The notes beneath the pieces were generated by a model. The model did not search any database. It was not told where the DNA came from and saw only the letters and a program-made list of their open reading frames with translations. 64,000 bases of DNA from M3007 sp964646615 (GTDB taxonomy: Bacteria > Bacteroidota > Bacteroidia > Chitinophagales > Saprospiraceae): assembly GCA_964646615.1 (NCBI GenBank), contig CAZYEV010000032.1:1-64000 (forward strand), given 5' to 3'. Position 1 is the first letter of the stretch. Each line of letters begins with the position of its first letter. This document shows positions 43,689-51,083 of this stretch, piece by piece. Both the position numbers and the translations under genes were made by a program.

Positions 43689-44858
43689 TTAACCTACCAG
43701 CGCCGCATACAGCGCCCGCAACCGCTTTGCACTCTGGCGCACGTCGTAGTTCTGTTCTACGTGTGCCCGAGCGCGCTGCGCAAAGCCTTCGTATTCAGCG
43801 CTTTGCATGGTGTAAAAGCGCCGGATAGCCTGCGCCAGTGCTGCGGCGTCGCCTTCCTCGACCAGCAGGCCCGTTTTCTCGTGCGCCACCAGCAGCGGCA
43901 GGTCGGCGTGGCGCGTGGCCAGCACGGGCAGCCCCACAGCCTGAGCCTCGAGTAAGGCCACCGGCGAAGCCTCGTGGTCGCCGTCGGCAGCGCGCTGGCT
44001 GGGGTGGATAAAGGCATCGAAGCCCGCCAGAAAAGCCGGCATCTGGCGGTGTTCTACCGGCGGCAGCAGCGTTACGCATGCCCCCAATCGGTGTTTTTCG
44101 ATGAAATCCAGCACCTGTCGGTACAGCCGCTCATCGTAGCGCTCACCTGCCAGCGTCAGGTGCAGACCGGGGCAGTCAGCACACGCCTGGCGCACCGCCT
44201 CCAACGTCGTCAGATGGCCCTTTTTGGGCGTAAACGTGGATACCTGCACTAAGTGCAGACGCCCGGCGGGTTTGGTTTTTTTATGAAATGAGAAGACCGA
44301 CAGGTCGGGGCTGGGCGGCACAATGGCAATTTTATCGGAAGGGCAGCCTAAGGCGCTCAAACGCGCCGCCCCAAACGGGCTGGCCACCACTAAGCGCGCC
44401 GCCTGCTCGAACAGCCGTTGGTACTGTTGCCGAAGAGCCGGGCGCGTGTGCAGAATTTTCTCATAATCAAAGCCATAGAACGTTACCACCAGCGGCCGGC
44501 GCAATCGGCGAGCCATTGGCGCGTACAGGCAGCCCACCGGCCCAAAGTGTGCGTGCAGCACATCGGGCGGCGAAGCGCTCAGACGCCCCGCCAGCCAGTA
44601 GGCATAGGTGGGTAAAAAACGCTGCGAGCGCGTGAACAGGCGGCGGATGGCCGGAAAATCTGCCTCCGAATGGGCATCGAGCAGACCCGGCAACTGGAAC
44701 GGATACCGGTAGGCCCGAAACGAGGACTGCCAGAATTCCCCTTGAATCATCCAGGGCGCGCCGATTTCCACCTGCGTATCAGGCAGGTAGCGCAGCAGGT
44801 AGCTGACCCAGTTGAGCGTCGTAGGCAGGTAATAATCGAACAGGTGCAGGACGCGCAT
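43689..44858 (-). CDS. Family 4 glycosyltransferase
   Basis: This 389-residue protein shows the two-Rossmann GT-B pattern: MRVLHLFDYYLPTTLNW at the N-terminus, DVLHAHFGPVGCLYAPMARRL, and the C-terminal nucleotide-sugar segment SPVALLEAQAVGLPVLATRHADLPLLV with the preceding HPSQRAADGDHEA. Such enzymes add sugars to lipid or polysaccharide precursors at the inner membrane. It follows dedA by 20 bases and is the last gene of the yidC operon; acceptor and donor are unknown. Confidence 0.87.
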   Translation of the reverse strand: MRVLHLFDYYLPTTLNWVSYLLRYLPDTQVEIGAPWMIQGEFWQSSFRAYRYPFQLPGLLDAHSEADFPAIRRLFTRSQRFLPTYAYWLAGRLSASPPDVLHAHFGPVGCLYAPMARRLRRPLVVTFYGFDYEKILHTRPALRQQYQRLFEQAARLVVASPFGAARLSALGCPSDKIAIVPPSPDLSVFSFHKKTKPAGRLHLVQVSTFTPKKGHLTTLEAVRQACADCPGLHLTLAGERYDERLYRQVLDFIEKHRLGACVTLLPPVEHRQMPAFLAGFDAFIHPSQRAADGDHEASPVALLEAQAVGLPVLATRHADLPLLVAHEKTGLLVEEGDAAALAQAIRRFYTMQSAEYEGFAQRARAHVEQNYDVRQSAKRLRALYAALVG

Positions 44859-44878
44859 GGGCGTGGGCGAGCCGGGAT

Positions 44879-45541
44879 TTATTTGGGAAAATTGCGGCGC
44901 GGCATCCAGCGCGCGTTGCGGATGAACTCGAAAGCAATGGGCAGCAGCGACACAGCAATGATGCCAAAGACCACGATTTCAAAGTTGTTTTTCACAATGG
45001 GTATCTGGCCAAAATAGTAGCCGGCCAGAGTCAGGCTGGTAACCCACAAGATGCCGCCGCCAATGCAGTAGCCGATGAAACGGCGATAGCGCATCTGGCC
45101 CACACCGGCCACGAAGGGCGCAAACGTGCGCACGATGGGCACGAAGCGAGCAATGACGAGCGTGCGACCGCCATACTTCTCATAGAACTCCTGCGTGCGC
45201 TCCACGTGCTTGCGTTTGATGAACCAGTAATCGCGCGTGAACACGCGGTCACCCAGAAATTTGCCGAAGAAGTAGTTCGTGTTGTCGCCCAGAATGGCCG
45301 CACAAAAGAGGATGGGAATGAGCAGCCACACGTTGAGAATGCCCGTTTTGGCCGTGATGGCCCCGGCTGCAAAGAGCAGCGAGTCGCCGGGCAAAAAAGG
45401 CGTTACCACCAGACCCGTTTCACAGAAAATAATGAGCGCCAGCAGGACATAGGTGAGCAGCTGGTAGTCGCGCATAATGCTTTCCAAATGGACATCTAAA
45501 TGGCGAATGAAGTCGAAAAACTGGGCGAGCAAGTCAAGCAT
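44879..45541 (-). CDS. DedA-family membrane protein
   Basis: The protein (220 aa) has the DedA core: FCETGLVVTPFLPGDSLLFAAG, GDNTNYFFGKFLGDRVF, EKYGGRTLVIARFVPIVRTFAPFVAGVGQM and GYYFGQIPIVKNNF. DedA proteins act as flippases or carriers for undecaprenyl phosphate and phospholipids at the inner membrane. It is tightly placed between the secreted nuclease (36 bases upstream) and the glycosyltransferase (20 bases downstream). Confidence 0.93.
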   Translation of the reverse strand: MLDLLAQFFDFIRHLDVHLESIMRDYQLLTYVLLALIIFCETGLVVTPFLPGDSLLFAAGAITAKTGILNVWLLIPILFCAAILGDNTNYFFGKFLGDRVFTRDYWFIKRKHVERTQEFYEKYGGRTLVIARFVPIVRTFAPFVAGVGQMRYRRFIGYCIGGGILWVTSLTLAGYYFGQIPIVKNNFEIVVFGIIAVSLLPIAFEFIRNARWMPRRNFPK

Positions 45542-45577
45542 GAAACGAGGTTAGTGGTGGTGAAGGATAGAATGCTT

Positions 45578-46717
45578 TTAGTAGGGGCCAACCACGACCA
45601 TGGCCACACCGCGCAGCGGAGGCCCATCGAGAGGCGTCAGGATGAGTTCCAGGACAGCAAAGCCACTGGCGAGATGGTCCGGCAATTCCAGGTTGAGTGT
45701 AAACAAGCCAGCGTCAGCCGATTGTGGGGGCCAGGTGAACAGTTCTTGCCCCAATACCGAGAGCAGGCGCAGGCGCACCAGGCCGCTTTCGGGCAAGAGG
45801 GTCTCTACCCTACCCTGCCCGTGCCACGGGTTGGGCATCACGCGCAGGGGTAGCCTTGCCGGCCTTTGGGCAGTCGTCGTCGAGCAATCGTCGGGCAATT
45901 CCGGGCAATACAACCGACGCGCCAGCGTACAGTCGAGAATGAATGGGTTGGGTTTATTTTGCTGATAAGGTGCTATGCGCCAGGTCCTTATCAGCTCAGC
46001 CGAGTCGGCGCGGTCCTGGTAATGCCACTGGCACAACGTGGCGCGCTGGATATCGAAGAAGTTCGGATCCGCATTGAGCGCCTCGGTCGTGTACATAGTG
46101 TAGAAGTAGAAGACAGCGCGCGCCACATCACCTTTGGCGGCCTGATGTGGCTCAAAGTTCGTGCTGTTCGATTTGCTGTACAGGTGGGCGTTGGTAGTGG
46201 GTTTCGAGGTCAGGACGAAGGTCCGGTAAAACCATTGGTTGGTTTTTTCGTCGGGTATGTTGGCAAAGGGCTTGTTGCTGCGAGCGATATTGACGGGCGT
46301 ACGGGCCGGGAAGAGGTGGTGCATATCGCTGCGGGGGTTACCACTGCCCGAGCCCTTCGATTGCGGATAAACGTGCTCGGCGCTAATGCCCAACGGGCCC
46401 CCGTCCTGGTACAGGTATTGCCGCGGGTTTTGCGTGCGGTCTAAGTACAGCGCGTGCATGGAGTAGATGCAGCGCACGCTGTCGTCATCTACAGAAAAGA
46501 CCCGTGCATACATCGTGTCGCGGGCGTTGGAGTAATTCAGCACTTTGGATGGCTTGTACTGGGTTACCACCGCCTGGTACAGCTCTGAACCACTCAGGTT
46601 GGGAAATACGGGCGTATAAACCTGGGCGTCAAGTCGGCTCGGCGATGTCTGCCACCCCAGGAGCAGCCCGAACAGGAAAGCAAACTTAGCGGAAAACCGA
46701 ATGTACGGATTGGGCAT
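45578..46717 (-). CDS. Secreted endonuclease I family nuclease with T9SS type A domain (copy 2)
   Basis: This 379-residue protein has a signal peptide (MPNPYIRFSAKFAFLFGLLL, cleavage near RLDAQ), an endonuclease I domain at about 40-270 with the metal/catalytic segment SAEHVYPQSKG (H115) and the SDMHHLFPARTPVN block, and a C-terminal type IX sorting domain (LPLRVMPNPWHG, then LRLLSVLGQELF). The family cleaves DNA nonspecifically outside the cell, which can free nutrients or degrade extracellular DNA in biofilms. It is a paralogue of the next gene upstream, with most residues identical by eye, so the pair arose by tandem duplication. Confidence 0.9.
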   Translation of the reverse strand: MPNPYIRFSAKFAFLFGLLLGWQTSPSRLDAQVYTPVFPNLSGSELYQAVVTQYKPSKVLNYSNARDTMYARVFSVDDDSVRCIYSMHALYLDRTQNPRQYLYQDGGPLGISAEHVYPQSKGSGSGNPRSDMHHLFPARTPVNIARSNKPFANIPDEKTNQWFYRTFVLTSKPTTNAHLYSKSNSTNFEPHQAAKGDVARAVFYFYTMYTTEALNADPNFFDIQRATLCQWHYQDRADSAELIRTWRIAPYQQNKPNPFILDCTLARRLYCPELPDDCSTTTAQRPARLPLRVMPNPWHGQGRVETLLPESGLVRLRLLSVLGQELFTWPPQSADAGLFTLNLELPDHLASGFAVLELILTPLDGPPLRGVAMVVVGPY

Positions 46718-46769
46718 CAGGTACAGATTACGATGAGAATGGGAATAGCGTAAGGGTCAGGTGCCCGGT

Positions 46770-47951
46770 TCAGTGGCTTTCCAGGATTACAGTTGTCAGG
46801 CCTCGCAGCGGCTGGCCATCGGGCCGTATCAGGGTCAGTTCCAAAAAGGCAAAGCCGTTGGCCGGCTGGTTGGGCCATTCGAGGTCGAGTGCAAAAACGC
46901 CCGCTTCGGCGGGTTGTGCGGGCCAGATAGCCAGTTCCTGCCCCAGTACAGAGAGCAGGCGCAGGCGTACCTGGCCGCCTTCGGGCAAGAGCGCCTCTAC
47001 CCTACCCTGCCCGCGCCACGGGTTGGGCATCATGCGCAAAGGCAGTACAGGCGTCTGCGGGGCTTTAGCCGATACCGTCTGACAATCGTTGGGCAGTTCC
47101 GGGCAGTACAGTCGGCGCGCCAGCGTGCAATCGAGGACGAATGGGTTGGGCTTGTTTTGCTGGTAAGGCGCTATGCGCCAGGTTTTTATCAGCTCAGCCG
47201 AGTCGGCGCGGTCCTGGTAGTGCCACTGACACAGGGTGGCGCGCTGGTTTTCAAAAAAATTCGCATCCGCATTGAGCGCCTCCGTGGTGTACATGGTGTA
47301 GAAATAAAACACCGCTCGGGCAATATCCCCTTTGGCCGCCTGACGCACCTCAAAGTTGGCGGCATTCGATTTGCTGTACAGGTGGGCATTCACAGCAGGC
47401 TTTGCCGTCAGGGTAAAGGTTTTGTAGAACCACTGCTGCACCTCTTCGTCTGGGATGTTAGCAAAAGGCTTGTTGCTGCGGGCTTCGTTGACCGGTGTAC
47501 GGGCCGGGAAGAGGTGGTGCATGTCGCTGCGAGCGTTACCGCTGCCGGCGCCTTTTGACTGGGGGTAGGCGTGTTCCGTGCCGATACCCAAAGGGCCGCC
47601 GTTCTGGAACAGGTACTGGCGTGGGTTTTGCGTCCGGTCTAAATACAGGGTATGGGTCGAGTAAATGCAGCGCACGCTGTCGTCATCTACCGCATAGACG
47701 CGCACGAACATCGTGTCGCGGGCATTGGCGTAGTCCAGCACCGTTGCAGGCTTGTAGCTGGCCACCAGCGCCTGATAGAGCGCCGAACCGCTCAGCGCCG
47801 GGAAAACAGGCGTATAGACCTGGGCATTCAGCCGGCTGTAGAGCGCCGGAACCAACAGGAGTAATGCCACAAAAAAGACGGAGCAAAGGGTCTGTTGGCC
47901 AGAATGCCCACGGTAGCGAGTGAGTACAGCGGAGCAGTGCATATTTTTCAT
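46770..47951 (-). CDS. Secreted endonuclease I family nuclease with T9SS type A domain (copy 1)
   Basis: The 393-residue paralogue has a signal peptide (LCSVFFVALLLLVPAL, cleavage near LNAQ), the catalytic segment GTEHAYPQSKG (H127), RSDMHHLFPARTPVNEA, and a type A sorting domain (LPLRMMPNPWRG, LRLLSVLGQELA). The middle block with the dicysteine-like LDCTLARRLYCPEL is shared with copy 2. It lies 28 bases after yidC and 52 before copy 2, so both nucleases should be co-transcribed with the membrane insertase, an unusual pairing. Confidence 0.9.
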   Translation of the reverse strand: MKNMHCSAVLTRYRGHSGQQTLCSVFFVALLLLVPALYSRLNAQVYTPVFPALSGSALYQALVASYKPATVLDYANARDTMFVRVYAVDDDSVRCIYSTHTLYLDRTQNPRQYLFQNGGPLGIGTEHAYPQSKGAGSGNARSDMHHLFPARTPVNEARSNKPFANIPDEEVQQWFYKTFTLTAKPAVNAHLYSKSNAANFEVRQAAKGDIARAVFYFYTMYTTEALNADANFFENQRATLCQWHYQDRADSAELIKTWRIAPYQQNKPNPFVLDCTLARRLYCPELPNDCQTVSAKAPQTPVLPLRMMPNPWRGQGRVEALLPEGGQVRLRLLSVLGQELAIWPAQPAEAGVFALDLEWPNQPANGFAFLELTLIRPDGQPLRGLTTVILESH

Positions 47952-47979
47952 AGAAAAGAGCCTTTCAGCGAGTACGCCC

Positions 47980-49881
47980 TCACTTAGTCTTTTTGCGCTG
48001 TTGCTGTTGTTCGCGTTTGGCCTGTTCTTCGCGCAGGCGCTGCTGTTCGCGCATCATGGCATCAATGCGGTCGCGCCACCCGCCGGCTTTTCGCGGGCGG
48101 TTCTTGTTAGCCTCAAGTTGCGCTTTAATTTTCTCGTGGTCAATCAGAAACGCTTTGGTGAAGAAGGTCTGGCCGATGTTGAGCAGGTTGCTGAAGCACA
48201 GGTACAGCGTCAGACCTGAGGCGAAGGTATTGAAGAAGAACATGAACATGACGGGCATGCCGTACTGCATGTACTTCATGACCTGCATCTGCTCGGGGTT
48301 GCCCATGGCGGCGCTGTCCATCTGGCGCATCGAGTACCAGGTGTACCACAGCGTGGTAGCCACCCAGATGAGCGTGAATGCGCTCAAATGGTCGCCCAAG
48401 CCCCAGATGCTGAACGGCAGACGAAGCGCCACATCGTAACTCGACAGGTCGGCCGCCCACAAAAAACTGGCCTGCCGAAATTCGATGGCCGCCGGAAAGA
48501 AGCGGTACAGCGCAAACCATATCGGCATCTGCAACAACACCGGCAAACAGCCACCTAACGGATTGACTTTGAACTCCGAATACAGCTTCATCGTCTCCAC
48601 CGACAGCGTTTGCTGGTCGTCGCTGTACTTCTTGCGCAGCTCCTCAATCTTGGGCTTCAGGGCCGACATTTTTGCCTGGTTGTACACAATGCGGTACGTC
48701 AGCGGATAAAGCAACAACTTGACGATGAGCGTCAGCACCAGGATGATGATGCCGGCGTTGCCGATGAAGCGCGCCAACAGGTCGAACAGCGGATGGATGA
48801 CCCAGCGATTGATGGCGCCGAAAATGCTGGAGCCGAAGGGAATGATATCTTCTAAAGAAACGCCGTAGGCGCGAAGCAATTCGAATTCGTTAGGCCCGGC
48901 AAAGACAGTCATGTGCGCTTCGCCGTCCTGGAGCGGGATGCGCGCCGAGGTACGCAGGGTTTTCAGGGCCGGGTCGGCGTTGGTGCGCATAATGGTCTCG
49001 CCCGTAAAATCGGTAAACGTGAAGTTGCGGGCAATGAGCGATGTGTTGAAAAACTGGTTGGCGTGGCTCACCCAGCGCACCGGACGGTCGCCCAGTGTTT
49101 CGACGTCGTCGCTTCGGCAATTGCAGTAGTCGGGTGAGTTGTCTTCGGGCTTGAAATACACCGTGGACATGGTGCGCTCGTAGTCCTGGTTCGGCTCGAG
49201 TTTATCTAAGTGATTGACCCACTTGAGAAAAAGCGCTTCGTGTCCAGGGGCAAGGGTCTGGTTGGGCTGATGTATGCGCACGCGGTAGTCGAGCTCGTAG
49301 CTGTTGTCGCTGAGCGTGTAGCGCTGCTCGAAGTAGCCGCCGTTGGTTGTGGGAGCGCGGAAAATGACCGTACGCCCCTCCTGCGTCGGCTCAAAGTAAA
49401 GCTCGGCCGAGCTGATGCGATTGGGCGCCCCGGCTGCAGGGATAAGGTACTCGAAGCGGTTGTTAGGATTGGCCAGCAGGCGCACCGGCGCTTTCACCAA
49501 TTTACCGGTGCTGTCAGGGCGGCTTTTATAGTACTTTTTCAAAAAAACCTCTTCGATGCGCCCGCCCTTGCTGTTGAAGGTGATGCGCGCCAGGTCGTTT
49601 TCTAACACGACGCGCTGGCTCTGGCCTTTGGCCGCCGGCGCGAACACGCCATAACGTCCGGCAAGCGCCCCCGTGTCCGGCACCGTTTGTTCCGTCGTTT
49701 TGGCCTGATTGTCCGAAGTCTGAACGCCTGGCGTTGTCAGGGTATCCGTTGCGGCAGGTTGTTCTGGCGAGGCTGGCTGAGGCTGCTGCTGCGGCGCCGA
49801 ATACTGCATCCACAAATACACCAGCAGAAAAATCAGCCCCATGCCGATGATGGTGTTCAATGTGCTCTGTCTGTCTTCCAT
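47980..49881 (-). CDS. yidC: Membrane protein insertase YidC
   Basis: YidC (633 aa) inserts and folds inner-membrane proteins with or after SecYEG. The start at 49881 gives the expected N-terminal anchor (MEDRQSTLNTIIGMGLIFLLVYLWMQ), with a Gln/Pro-rich linker, the periplasmic beta domain (about 90-340), and the conserved membrane core from IHPLFDLLARFIGNAGIIILVLTLI to the C-terminal FMFFFNTFASGLTLYL and a basic tail (LREEQAKREQQQQRKKTK). A longer frame runs upstream but includes the -7 box TACTTTTG at 49954-49947. Confidence 0.95.
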   Translation of the reverse strand: MEDRQSTLNTIIGMGLIFLLVYLWMQYSAPQQQPQPASPEQPAATDTLTTPGVQTSDNQAKTTEQTVPDTGALAGRYGVFAPAAKGQSQRVVLENDLARITFNSKGGRIEEVFLKKYYKSRPDSTGKLVKAPVRLLANPNNRFEYLIPAAGAPNRISSAELYFEPTQEGRTVIFRAPTTNGGYFEQRYTLSDNSYELDYRVRIHQPNQTLAPGHEALFLKWVNHLDKLEPNQDYERTMSTVYFKPEDNSPDYCNCRSDDVETLGDRPVRWVSHANQFFNTSLIARNFTFTDFTGETIMRTNADPALKTLRTSARIPLQDGEAHMTVFAGPNEFELLRAYGVSLEDIIPFGSSIFGAINRWVIHPLFDLLARFIGNAGIIILVLTLIVKLLLYPLTYRIVYNQAKMSALKPKIEELRKKYSDDQQTLSVETMKLYSEFKVNPLGGCLPVLLQMPIWFALYRFFPAAIEFRQASFLWAADLSSYDVALRLPFSIWGLGDHLSAFTLIWVATTLWYTWYSMRQMDSAAMGNPEQMQVMKYMQYGMPVMFMFFFNTFASGLTLYLCFSNLLNIGQTFFTKAFLIDHEKIKAQLEANKNRPRKAGGWRDRIDAMMREQQRLREEQAKREQQQQRKKTK

Positions 49882-50330
49882 GTCTTTCCTTGTTGCGTCG
49901 AAACCTGCCCAAAGGCCTTGCCCGGAAGGTTTCGATAAAAACGCCGCAAAAGTAGCGGAAAAGAAGCGGTGCGTTTGCCCCCAAGCAAAGGTTTCCGTCG
50001 TATTGGTGTAAAAACTTTCGGTGCGGGCCAAATCGGCTCCGAACGCACTCGCCTGCACCCGGAGAATGGGCTTTCTGCGCTTTTGAGACACCGGGCCGCC
50101 TGTTGCGTACACAGAGCGCTTTGCCTGGCAATTTCCCTGTCTTTATTCCGAAGCGGCGCTGTGGTTCAGCGTTTTTTGAGCGATGGAAAAAAAATATCCG
50201 GCAGATATTTTCAACATGTGCAAAAGTCGCCTTAACATTGCCCCAAGTAGTTTTTGTGTTTATTTGTTTGGGTTAGAGTCCCTCGCTGCAATAAGCGGGG
50301 GATTTCTATTTTTAGCACCTGAAAATCAGG
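49882..50330. other. Gene-free stretch between yidC and the pseudouridine synthase
   Basis: This 449-base region holds the -7 box of yidC (TACTTTTG, minus, 49954-49947). It also has an AT-rich palindrome (AAAATATC 50191-50198 with GATATTTT 50204-50211) and a hairpin at 50280-50301 (CCCTCGCT with AGCGGGGG) followed on the plus strand by ATTTCTATTTTT. The hairpin may end transcription from the plus strand, where no gene is seen. No RNA gene was recognised, and short open frames here have no signal of coding. Confidence 0.5.
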
Positions 50331-51053
50331 CTATTGGCCCCATTTGCGCAGTTGCTGCAAGACGGCATTGAAGTCTTTGGGCGGTTCGGCGCGAAATTCC
50401 ATGCGTTCCTCAGAGACAGGATGGTCGAAGCGCAGGCGGAAGGCATGCAGGGCCGTGCGCTCCAGCAGCGGACGCTCCTCATCGCTGAATTTGCCCATTT
50501 TATACGCCCGTCCTTTGATTTCGGAGAGGAGCAGAGCCGTACGTCTTCCGTAGAGCGCGTCCACAGCCAGGGGATAGCCGATGCTCTGCAGATGTACGCG
50601 CGCCTGATGCGTGCGACCGGTTTTGAGCAGCGCTTCTACCAGCGTGAAGTTTCTAAAGCGCTCCAGCACGCGGTAAAAGGTCAGCGAAGGCTTACCCCAG
50701 GCGGCCACCACCATCTTGCCGGCGATGGTCGGATGTGGCCCAATGGGCCGGTCAATCTCGCCCTCTTCCTCCTGCACCACGCCGTCCACTAAAGCCAGGT
50801 AGAACTTGTCCACGGCGTGGTGCTCAAACTGCAGTGAAAGGTGCCGATGTGCTTCTTCGGTGCGCGCAAAGCACAGCACACCGCTCGTCTCGCGGTCGAG
50901 CCGATGCACCACGAACACCCGGCCATAGCGCCGCTCCAGCCATTGGTGCAAGTTGTCGGCATTGCCAAAGCGGTCGGCTATCGTCAGCAGGCTGGCAGGC
51001 TTGTTCACCACCAGCACGGCCTCATCTTCGTAGAGCACTTCGGGTTGGAGCAT
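50331..51053 (-). CDS. RluA-family RNA pseudouridine synthase
   Basis: The 240-residue enzyme has the RluA catalytic motif HRLDRETSGVLCFARTEEAHRHL (catalytic Asp in RLDRETSG), VLYEDEAVLVVNKPASLL at the start, and LLKTGRTHQARVHLQSIGYPLAVD. It isomerises uridine in rRNA or tRNA. There is no S4 domain, as in the shorter family members. It ends the operon after the RibF-glycosyltransferase fusion (30 bases). The target RNA site is unknown. Confidence 0.9.
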   Translation of the reverse strand: MLQPEVLYEDEAVLVVNKPASLLTIADRFGNADNLHQWLERRYGRVFVVHRLDRETSGVLCFARTEEAHRHLSLQFEHHAVDKFYLALVDGVVQEEEGEIDRPIGPHPTIAGKMVVAAWGKPSLTFYRVLERFRNFTLVEALLKTGRTHQARVHLQSIGYPLAVDALYGRRTALLLSEIKGRAYKMGKFSDEERPLLERTALHAFRLRFDHPVSEERMEFRAEPPKDFNAVLQQLRKWGQ

Positions 51054-51083
51054 AGCGATTTCAGATACTAAAGGCGCCCATTG

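Noticed and set aside
49969..50235. An 88-codon plus-strand frame in the yidC leader region
   Set aside because: Cys/Arg-rich with no coding signal and no conserved motif; it overlaps the yidC promoter.
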